Part shown: positions 7,832 through 11,902 of the stretch, piece by piece
Layout: every line of letters begins with the position of its first letter
How positions within the stretch are numbered: position 1 is the first letter of the stretch
NCBI RefSeq assembly: GCF_943913695.1
Contig: NZ_CALTZE010000116.1
Span: forward strand, 1 to 11,902
Direction: 5' to 3'
DNA length: 11,902 nucleotides
DNA from: an uncultured Marmoricola sp.
Lineage (GTDB): Bacteria; Actinomycetota; Actinomycetes; Propionibacteriales; Nocardioidaceae
Notes under the pieces: generated by a model
What the model was told of the DNA's origin: nothing
What the model saw: the letters and a program-made list of their open reading frames with translations, nothing else
The model's database searches: none
Program-made: the position numbers and the translations under genes

Positions 7832-7875
7832 CTCCGACCTCCTGCTACTACGCTGCGCGACATGGGGACTACGCC
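7832..7875. promoter_or_regulatory. Divergent TetR/Rieske promoter region with a direct repeat
   Basis: The 44-bp gap holds the Shine-Dalgarno sequence of the Rieske gene (acctcct on plus, 7837-7843). It also holds two copies of ACTACGC (7847-7853 and 7868-7874) whose starts are 21 bp apart, two helical turns. GGGGA at 7864-7868 is the likely ribosome site for the TetR GTG start. A BetI-like regulator next to a divergent target usually binds such a gap; that this direct repeat is its operator is speculative. Confidence 0.4.
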
Positions 7876-8481
7876 GTGACGCGGCGCCGGCGCACCGTCG
7901 AGGTGCGGCGCGACGAGATCCTGTCGGCGACCACCGACCTGCTCGACCGGGTGGGCCTGGCGGCGACCCGGGTGGCCGACGTCGCCGAGGAGCTCGGCGT
8001 CAGCCCCGGTTTGGTGTTCTATCACTTCGGCACCAAGGACGAGCTGGTCGCCGAGGCCTTCGCCCACGCCGTCGAGCGCGACCTCGCCCAGCTCGACAAG
8101 GCGCTGGTCGCCGAGACGACGCCGACCGAGCGGCTGCGTCGCGTGGTGCGGCTCTACGGCCCCACCGGCGCTGCCAAGGGCTGGCGGATCTGGATCGACG
8201 CGTGGGCGCTGGCACAGCGCGAGCCGGGCATCCGCGCGGTGCTGCGCACCCTCGACAAGCGCTGGACCAGCGCGATGCGGCAGCTCATCGAGGAGGGCGT
8301 GACGAGCGGGGAGTTCCGCTGCGAGGACCCGGTCGCCTCGGTGGCGCGGGTCTCCGCGCTGCTCGACGGGCTCTCGGTGGCCGCGCTCGTCTACCGCAGC
8401 GTGACCCGGGCCCAGCTGCGCGCATGGGTCACTCACCAGGTCGCCACCGAGGTGGGCCTGCGGGTCGAGGCGTTGCAGTAG
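7876..8481 (+). CDS. TetR/AcrR family regulator, BetI-like
   Basis: A 201-residue regulator. The N-terminal helix-turn-helix is clear: RRDEILSATTDLLDRVG (11-27), then VADVAEELGVSPGLVFYHFGTKDEL, about 33-57, with the recognition helix ending in VFYHF. The C-terminal part (WIDAWALAQREPGIRAVLR, later SALLDGLSVAALVYR) resembles the ligand and dimer domain of BetI-type regulators, which respond to choline-type ligands; the ligand here is unknown. The GTG start at 7876 is chosen because GGGGA lies seven bases ahead and an ATG at 7862 is out of frame and stops after five codons. It is divergent from Rieske copy 1 and convergent, with a 9-bp gap, to the flavin oxidase, so it sits centrally in the oxygenase cluster and probably represses one or both oxygenase operons. 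Confidence 0.92.
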   Translation: MTRRRRTVEVRRDEILSATTDLLDRVGLAATRVADVAEELGVSPGLVFYHFGTKDELVAEAFAHAVERDLAQLDKALVAETTPTERLRRVVRLYGPTGAAKGWRIWIDAWALAQREPGIRAVLRTLDKRWTSAMRQLIEEGVTSGEFRCEDPVASVARVSALLDGLSVAALVYRSVTRAQLRAWVTHQVATEVGLRVEALQ

Positions 8482-8490
8482 GGACACGGC

Positions 8491-9654
8491 TCACACCAGC
8501 CAGTGGGCGGCGTACGCCGGGTCGGTGAGGCCGGGGCGGTCGAGCCGGTAGGCCGAGACGTCGGTGGCGGTCGTGCCGTCGACGGCGAGGTCGGCCAGCA
8601 GCCGTCCGAGCGTCGGGGCGAACTTGAAGCCGTGCGCGGCGCCCAGCCCGACGACGACCCGCTCGTGGTCGGGCACGGTGGAGACGACGAAGTCGCGGTC
8701 GGGGGTCAGGGTGTACTGACAGCGCAGCGAGCGCACCGGCCGGCCCGCGGCCGGGAGCATCCGGGCCATGTGGTCGGCGAGCCGCTGCTCCATCGCGGGG
8801 TCGACGTCGTGGGTGCGGTGCTCCGGGTCGACGACCGGGCCGCCGCAGTCCTCCGCCGCCTTGACCGTGGGCTCGCCGTAGGTCGGGAAGCCGTAGAAGC
8901 AGGGGTCGTCCATCCAGATCCACAGCGGCAGCCGCCCCGGCGCCAGCACGGCCGGGTCGTCGGGCGCGAAGTAGGTGACCTGCTCCAGCGTCGTCTCCAC
9001 GGGGACCCGCAGGCCCAGCCCCTCGACGACGTCGTTGACCCACGCGTCGGCGGCCACCACGACCGCGTCGCACTCGACCTTCCCGTCGTCGGTGTGCACC
9101 ACGATGCCCAGCGGGCCGCGGTCGTCGACGGTCAGCACCTGCACGTGGTCGCGCAGCCGGGCGCCGTGCGCCTCGGCGCGCTGCTGCATCACGCGCGTGC
9201 CGGGGCCTGCCGGCACGATCGCGGCGTCGGCCTGGTGCAGCGTCACCGTGCCCGGGGGCAGCTGCAGCTGCGGCCAGCGGCGGCGTACGTCGGACACGTC
9301 GAGCAGCTCGAAGTCGACGCCGACCTCCTCGAGCGAAGCGGTGTAGTCGTCGATCGGGATCGCGCCGCCCTCGGGGAAGAGGTCGAGCCCGCCGACCCGG
9401 GTGACCAGCTGCTCGCCGGCGTCGGCCTCGAGCCGTGCCCAGTCGGCGTACGCCTCCTGGGTGAGCCGCACGTAGCCCGGCGTGTGGTAGCTGTGGCGCA
9501 GGATCCGGCTGGTGTCGTGGCTGGCGCCGCGGTCGTGGCCCAGCGCGAAGCGCTCCAGCCCGAGCACGCTGCGGCCGCGGCGCGCGAGCTCCCAGCAGGT
9601 GGCGCTGCCCAGCGCGCCGAGGCCGACCACGACGACGTCGTAGCGCTCAGTCAT
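8491..9654 (-). CDS. MSOX/SolA-like FAD-dependent amine oxidase
   Basis: A 387-residue DAO-family flavoenzyme close to monomeric sarcosine oxidase and N-methyltryptophan oxidase. These oxidise secondary N-methyl amines to imines, giving formaldehyde and H2O2. The FAD-binding Rossmann motif is VVVVGLGALGSATCWELARRG (7-27). The family segment SHDTSRILRHSYH (45-57) contains the substrate and flavin-side Arg residues. C312 in RCQYTLTPD is the expected covalent flavin attachment site (Cys315 in MSOX). HGFKFAPTLG (341-350) is the C-terminal FAD loop. K265, the oxygen-activating Lys of MSOX, is present at the same number, but the position of MSOX His269 is Asp (K265-A-A-E-D269), so the substrate may differ from sarcosine. 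The start at 9654 lies within the last codons of Rieske copy 2 (8-base overlap), with GGAGG at 9661-9665 six bases ahead. Confidence 0.93.
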   Translation of the reverse strand: MTERYDVVVVGLGALGSATCWELARRGRSVLGLERFALGHDRGASHDTSRILRHSYHTPGYVRLTQEAYADWARLEADAGEQLVTRVGGLDLFPEGGAIPIDDYTASLEEVGVDFELLDVSDVRRRWPQLQLPPGTVTLHQADAAIVPAGPGTRVMQQRAEAHGARLRDHVQVLTVDDRGPLGIVVHTDDGKVECDAVVVAADAWVNDVVEGLGLRVPVETTLEQVTYFAPDDPAVLAPGRLPLWIWMDDPCFYGFPTYGEPTVKAAEDCGGPVVDPEHRTHDVDPAMEQRLADHMARMLPAAGRPVRSLRCQYTLTPDRDFVVSTVPDHERVVVGLGAAHGFKFAPTLGRLLADLAVDGTTATDVSAYRLDRPGLTDPAYAAHWLV

Positions 9655-10744
9655 CGCCGGCCTCCAGCCGCGGCAGCAGCCAGCGGCGGATGTCGAGGCT
9701 CTCGTCCTCCATCGGGGCGAACCAACCGTGCCGGTAGCCGCGGCTGCTCATCCCCCGCTGCACCGACTCGCACACCGCCCAGTCCTGGCCGTTGACCAGG
9801 TCCCACAGCTCGGCCGCGTCGGAGGGGTCGAAGCCGGGCCGGCGCCGCTCGTCGGCGTCGAAGAGCAGCGCGCAGGTCACGCGGGTGCGGTCGACCGCGA
9901 GCGGCTCGAGCACGTAGGCCGCCACGTGGTCGGCCGAGGCCGAGAGCATCAGGTTGGGGTAGACCAGATCGCCCTTGTGGCGGGTGCGCTCGTGCTCGTC
10001 GAGACCCGGGAGGCTGGCGCGCGTCGTGGTGCCGGTGGTCGTGAAGGTCCATGCGCCCTCGCGGTGCGGCACGCCGTTGTCCCAGTCGAGGTCGCTGCCG
10101 CCCCCGGCGAACTCCGGCACCAGCCGGCACAGCTCGGGGTGAACGGGGCCGCAGTGGTAGCACTCGTTGTAGTTCTCCAGCAGCACCTTGTAGTTGGCCG
10201 CGACGTCGTAGGTCATCACTGCGCCCGTGACGAGGTCGGCCAGCCCGTAGTTGGCCAGCGTGCGGCCCGCCCGGCCGACCTGGTCGACCAGCGACCCGGC
10301 CCGCTCGGGCGTCAGGTGGCAGAAGACGAAGCCACCCCACGTGTCGACCGCGACCGGCGTGAGCCCGAGGCTCGCGGGGTCCGGCACCTCGGCGTGCGGC
10401 GCCTTGAGCAGCCGGCCGTCGAGCGCGTAGGTCCACGAGTGGTAGCCGCAGCGCAGCACCTGCGCCTCGCACGCGCCGCCCCCCGGCTGCCGCAGCTGCG
10501 CCCCGCGGTGGCGGCAGACGTTGTACGCCGCGTGCAGCGCGCCGTCGGCGTCGCTGGTCACGAGCACGGACTCCCCCACGACGTCGACCACGAGCACCCG
10601 CGAGGGCTGGTCGAGCCCGAGGTCGTCGACGCGCCCCAGGCAGTACCACTCCCCGAAGAGCACCCGCTCCCGCTCCCGCCCCCACGCGGCCGGGTCGACG
10701 TACATCTCCTTGGGCAGCGCGGCCTGCAGCGTCTCGTCGACCAC
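9647..10744 (-). CDS. Rieske non-heme iron oxygenase alpha subunit (quaternary-amine/carnitine-type), copy 2
   Basis: A 365-residue paralogue of the oxygenase at 6668-7831. Rieske ligands are C77 and H79 (CRHRG) and C99 and H102 (CGYHSW). The catalytic iron motif is ENYNECYHCGPVHPEL with E194 (Glu in the bridging place), H197 and H202, and D321 in NGQDWAVCES. The two paralogues share the blocks around CRHRG, ECYHC, HPELC and QDWA-CESVQRG but differ widely elsewhere, so they probably act on different substrates or steps. The GTG at 10744 is preceded by AGGAGGT (10748-10754) at a short three-base distance. The 3' end overlaps the amine-oxidase gene, which implies coupled synthesis: an oxygenase that N-demethylates once, followed by an oxidase for the secondary amine, as in glycine-betaine to sarcosine breakdown. 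No reductase component is present here. Confidence 0.92.
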   Translation of the reverse strand: MVDETLQAALPKEMYVDPAAWGRERERVLFGEWYCLGRVDDLGLDQPSRVLVVDVVGESVLVTSDADGALHAAYNVCRHRGAQLRQPGGGACEAQVLRCGYHSWTYALDGRLLKAPHAEVPDPASLGLTPVAVDTWGGFVFCHLTPERAGSLVDQVGRAGRTLANYGLADLVTGAVMTYDVAANYKVLLENYNECYHCGPVHPELCRLVPEFAGGGSDLDWDNGVPHREGAWTFTTTGTTTRASLPGLDEHERTRHKGDLVYPNLMLSASADHVAAYVLEPLAVDRTRVTCALLFDADERRRPGFDPSDAAELWDLVNGQDWAVCESVQRGMSSRGYRHGWFAPMEDESLDIRRWLLPRLEAGDD

Positions 10745-10753
10745 GCCACCTCC

Positions 10754-10773
10754 TACTGACTCCGCAATCAGTA
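10754..10773. promoter_or_regulatory. 20-bp palindrome upstream of Rieske copy 2, containing shared motif copy 2
   Basis: The arms TACTGA (10754-10759) and TCAGTA (10768-10773) are exact inverted repeats separated by CTCCGCAA; overall 8 of 10 half-site positions match. It abuts the Shine-Dalgarno sequence of the Rieske gene. It contains TGACTCCGCAAT (10757-10768), which recurs with one change at 1606-1617. This is the form expected of a TetR- or GntR-type operator. Which regulator binds is not shown by the sequence. Confidence 0.55.
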
Positions 10774-10813
10774 AGCCATCCTTTCACGCCTCCCCGCCGC
10801 CGGTCGAGCACCC

Positions 10814-10907
10814 GTCGGTCGAGGAGGTTGCCCCTCCCGTCGTTGGTCGAGGAGGTTGCGCCCCGTGTCGTTGGTCGAGGAGGTTGCGCAGCAACCGTCT
10901 CGAGACC
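10814..10907 (+). repeat. 94-bp left flanking repeat (two 28-bp short units plus one 38-bp full unit)
   Basis: Three tandem units, each with the arm TTGGTCGAGGA or a one-base variant: short unit a (10814-10841), short unit b (10842-10869) and a full unit (10870-10907). The full unit consists of the arm GTTGGTCGAGGA, stem GGTTGC, loop GCA, stem GCAACC and the arm GTCTCGAGACC. The same a-b-full order recurs at 11595-11688 with four substitutions in 94 bases. Translations of this region are artefacts of the repeat. Confidence 0.9.
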
Positions 10908-10912
10908 CCGAC

Positions 10913-10941
10913 GTTGGGTCGAGGAGGTCGCGCCCCGTGTC
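10913..10941 (+). repeat. Short repeat unit, type b
   Basis: A 29-base copy that begins GTTGGGTCGAGGAGG (one extra G) and ends CGCGCCCCGTGTC, so it keeps the left arm but has lost the right half of the hairpin. It is like the units at 10842-10869 and 11623-11650, and each of the three is followed directly by a full 38-bp unit. Confidence 0.85.
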
Positions 10942-11034
10942 GTTGGTCGAGGAGGTTGCGCAGCAACCGTCTCGAGACCCCCCACCATGCACCCACGGCC
11001 TCGAGACAGGCGCTGCGCGCCTTCCTCGACCAAC
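10942..11034. repeat. 93-bp inverted repeat pair (REPIN-like), left copy
   Basis: A full unit in plus orientation (10942-10979), a 17-bp spacer (10980-10996) and a variant unit in minus orientation (10997-11034). Outer arms GTTGGTCGAGGA and TCCTCGACCAAC pair over 12 bp. Inner arms GTCTCGAGACC and GGCCTCGAGAC pair at 10 of 11. Each unit also has its own hairpin: GGTTGC/GCAACC in the first, and AGGCGC/GCGCCT (read on minus) in the second. One strand could fold into a four-way structure with two side hairpins. An equal-length copy lies at 11651-11743. Confidence 0.88.
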
Positions 11035-11057
11035 CCCCACCCCGCGGCCCCGTGCAT

Positions 11058-11095
11058 GTTGGTCGAGGAGGTTGCGCAGCAACCGTCTCGAGACC
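11058..11095 (+). repeat. 38-bp full repeat unit upstream of the GIY-YIG gene
   Basis: Identical to the full units at 10870-10907, 10942-10979 and 11651-11688. Its outer arm GTTGGTCGAGGA is the exact inverse of the arm TCCTCGACCAAC at 11562-11573, so the nuclease gene is bounded by inverted 12-bp ends. Confidence 0.9.
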
Positions 11096-11205
11096 CCCAC
11101 GACTGGACCGCCGGACCTCGTCCACAGGCGGCCGAATGCTGGGGTTCTCCACAGGCTGACGTCACAGAGCTCCCGGCCGCGTCACACCTCACGCAGGCTC
11201 GCGGG
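11096..11205. promoter_or_regulatory. GIY-YIG upstream region with two TCCACAGGC copies and TGACGTCA
   Basis: This 110-bp leader holds TCCACAGGC twice (11121-11129 and 11148-11156, 27 bp apart). With the preceding bases each gives an 8 of 9 match to TTGTCCACA, the actinobacterial DnaA box (11118-11126 and 11145-11153). The palindrome TGACGTCA (11157-11164) follows at once. These could be regulator or DnaA contact sites in the nuclease promoter. No clear -10 or -35 box or strong ribosome site is visible. Confidence 0.35.
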
Positions 11206-11547
11206 ATGGGTTGGACCTATCTCCTCGAGTGCGGTGACGGATCCTTCTACGTCGGCAGCACCCGCAACCTGCAGCGTCGGCTCTTCGAGCACGAGAGCGG
11301 CATCGGCGCCAACAGAACGCGGGTGCGGCTGCCCGTGAAGCTGGTCTGGCACGCCGAGTTCCCGACGATCCAAGAGGCCTTCGCCTTCGAGAAGAGAGTC
11401 CGCAAGTGGGGGCGGGCGAAACGGCTCGCGCTGATCCGTGGTGAGCTCGACATGCTCCCTGAGCTCGCGTCGCGCTCGTACCGGGGCAACCGCACGCGCA
11501 GGGGCTACGAGGCTCGCGGCGGGCATTCAGGTCCGGAGGTCTCGTGA
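11206..11547 (+). CDS. Small GIY-YIG nuclease (UPF0213/SLX1-like domain)
   Basis: A single-domain protein of 113 residues. The GIY half is WTYLLECGDGSFYVG (3-17, Y5 and Y15), followed by STRNLQRRLFEHESGIGANRTR with the catalytic-type Arg at 24-25 and H29. The metal-binding Glu is E62 in EAFAFEKRVRKWGRAKR. This fits the UPF0213/YhbQ group, whose domain is the one found in the structure-specific nuclease SLX1. The ATG at 11206 gives the usual family start; the frame is open upstream only because the repeats lack stops. Codon use is unlike the neighbours: two AGA, one AAA and one CAA codon. The last codons and stop lie within a degenerate repeat unit (11538-11573). The gene is enclosed by the repeat array on both sides, so a role in maintaining, moving or cleaving these repeats is an attractive inference; DNA repair is the alternative. 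Confidence 0.88.
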   Translation: MGWTYLLECGDGSFYVGSTRNLQRRLFEHESGIGANRTRVRLPVKLVWHAEFPTIQEAFAFEKRVRKWGRAKRLALIRGELDMLPELASRSYRGNRTRRGYEARGGHSGPEVS

Positions 11548-11573
11548 CCCGACTCCGCCTTTCCTCGACCAAC
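11538..11573 (-). repeat. Degenerate inverted repeat unit overlapping the nuclease stop codon
   Basis: Read on minus it has the exact arm GTTGGTCGAGGA (11562-11573) and ends CACGAGACC, but the centre no longer forms the 6-bp hairpin. On plus, its GGTCTCG and the next bases supply the last Val and Ser codons and the TGA (11545-11547) of the nuclease. Confidence 0.75.
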
Positions 11574-11594
11574 AACCCGGCGCGCCACCCGGCA

Positions 11595-11688
11595 GTTGGT
11601 CGAGGAGGTTGCCCCTCCTGTCGTTGGTCGAGGAGGTCGCGCCCCGTGTTGTTGGTCGAGGAGGTTGCGCAGCAACCGTCTCGAGACC
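11595..11688 (+). repeat. 94-bp right flanking repeat (short a, short b, full unit)
   Basis: Units at 11595-11622 (a), 11623-11650 (b) and 11651-11688 (full) repeat the order and lengths of 10814-10907, offset by 781 bp. The full units are identical; the short ones differ at two bases each. The pair forms a direct repeat around the nuclease gene. Confidence 0.9.
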
Positions 11689-11743
11689 CCCCACGACGCA
11701 CCGGCGGCCTCGAGACAGGCGCTGCGCGCCTTCCTCGACCAAC
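11651..11743. repeat. 93-bp inverted repeat pair (REPIN-like), right copy
   Basis: A full unit (11651-11688, shared with the 94-bp block), a 17-bp spacer (11689-11705) and an inverted variant unit (11706-11743). Both 38-bp halves are identical to those of 10942-11034. The spacers have the same length but agree at only about 13 of 17 bases, so the paired arms are kept more strictly than the loop. Confidence 0.88.
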
Positions 11744-11765
11744 AGGCCTGGCGCGCTCGTCGCGA

Positions 11766-11803
11766 GGTCTCGAGACAGGCGCTGCGCGCCTTCCTCGACC
11801 AAC
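11766..11803 (-). repeat. 38-bp variant unit, inverted
   Basis: Same AGGCGC / GCA / GCGCCT hairpin (read on minus) as 10997-11034 and 11706-11743, but the end arm is GTCTCGAGACC rather than GTCTCGAGGCC. It is in tandem with 11706-11743 at a 60-bp period. Confidence 0.88.
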
Positions 11804-11860
11804 AGGCCCCAGGCAGCGCGCCTTCCTCGACCAACAGGCCCCAGGCTCTCGACCATCAGG
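11784..11860 (-). repeat. Truncated repeat tail with 31-bp direct duplication
   Basis: A 31-bp stretch at 11784-11814 is repeated exactly at 11816-11846 with a 32-bp period. Each copy carries the end of a variant unit (CTTCCTCGACCAAC) and the following AGGCCCCAGGC. A weaker third remnant (CTCGACCATCAGG) lies at 11848-11860. This looks like a short tandem duplication of a unit end. From 11861 to the window end I see only G-rich sequence without a feature. Confidence 0.7.
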
Positions 11861-11902
11861 TCCCAGGTCAGGGGTGGAGGTGGCAGGCGGAGGCGTGGGG
11901 GC

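Noticed and set aside
7862..7879. Five-codon leader ORF overlapping the TetR start
   Set aside because: ATGGGGACTACGCCGTGA is in frame with its own stop, but its GGGGA is better explained as the ribosome site of the TetR GTG.
10942..11034. Integron attC site
   Set aside because: The fold is similar, but attC starts with an RYYYAAC-type box and ends with GTTRRRY; here the order is the opposite (GTT first, AAC last) and GTTGGTC does not fit GTTRRRY. No integrase is present.
10942..11034. tRNA or other structured RNA gene
   Set aside because: The cloverleaf-like fold lacks tRNA signature positions and an anticodon arm of the right size, and it recurs as a repeat.
10784..11159. Open frames through the repeats with LVEEVAQQPSRDP-like peptides
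   Set aside because: The peptides are direct translations of the palindromic repeats in several frames and both strands, with no ribosome site or known domain.
11651..11743. Rho-independent terminator
   Set aside because: Hairpins are strong, but no T-rich tail follows any of them, and copies lie on both sides of the gene in both orientations.
10814..11860. CRISPR array
   Set aside because: Repeats are in both orientations, vary in length (28 or 38 bp), and many are directly adjacent or separated by unequal gaps; there are no regular unique spacers and no cas genes.

Overview
The window is very GC-rich, densely packed bacterial DNA. Starts are ATG or GTG, stop/start overlaps are common, and convergent genes end on top of each other. 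Together with the gene families and the dispersed GGTCGAGGA / TCTCGAGACC repeats, this suggests a high-GC actinobacterium, most likely Nocardioides or a close relative. That assignment is inference.

Layout. (1) 1-533 (+): the 3' part of a membrane protein with a Pro-Glu-rich segment and two transmembrane helices. (2) 530-1606 (-): a zinc-dependent HDAC/acetylpolyamine-amidohydrolase-type deacetylase. It diverges from (3) 1667-4677 (+), a two-gene operon of an S58 (DmpA/P1) aminopeptidase and a CocE/NonD serine hydrolase joined by ATGA. (4) 4674-7831 (-): a Rieske oxygenase alpha subunit followed through TGATG by a secreted S33/TAP-type hydrolase. It diverges from (5) 7876-8481 (+), a TetR/BetI-like regulator. 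(6) 8491-10744 (-): a second Rieske oxygenase overlapping a monomeric-sarcosine-oxidase-like flavoenzyme. (7) 10814-11860: a dense array of palindromic repeats surrounding a small GIY-YIG nuclease gene (11206-11547).

Parts 2-6 look like one catabolic neighbourhood. Three intracellular hydrolases (deacetylase, S58 amidase/aminopeptidase, CocE-type hydrolase) and one exported peptidase would release small amines or amino acids. Two Rieske oxygenases with the Glu variant seen in carnitine-type monooxygenases, and an MSOX-like oxidase, would then remove N-methyl or other N-alkyl groups. A BetI-like repressor fits quaternary-amine or betaine-type substrates. The true substrate is unknown and no oxygenase reductase lies in the window. 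A shared motif (TGACTC, A or C, GCAAT) at both the deacetylase/S58 divergent promoter and the Rieske-oxidase promoter suggests co-regulation.

The most unusual part is region 7. Its 38-bp repeat units carry a hairpin whose stem differs between two subfamilies by three compensated base pairs, while a GC-GCA-GC apex is kept. Units occur as 93-bp inverted pairs that can fold into a four-way, two-armed structure on both sides of a GIY-YIG (UPF0213/SLX1-like) nuclease. This resembles REPIN/BIME elements, but with a GIY-YIG enzyme where a RAYT transposase would be expected. It is the best candidate here for an undescribed repeat-nuclease system.
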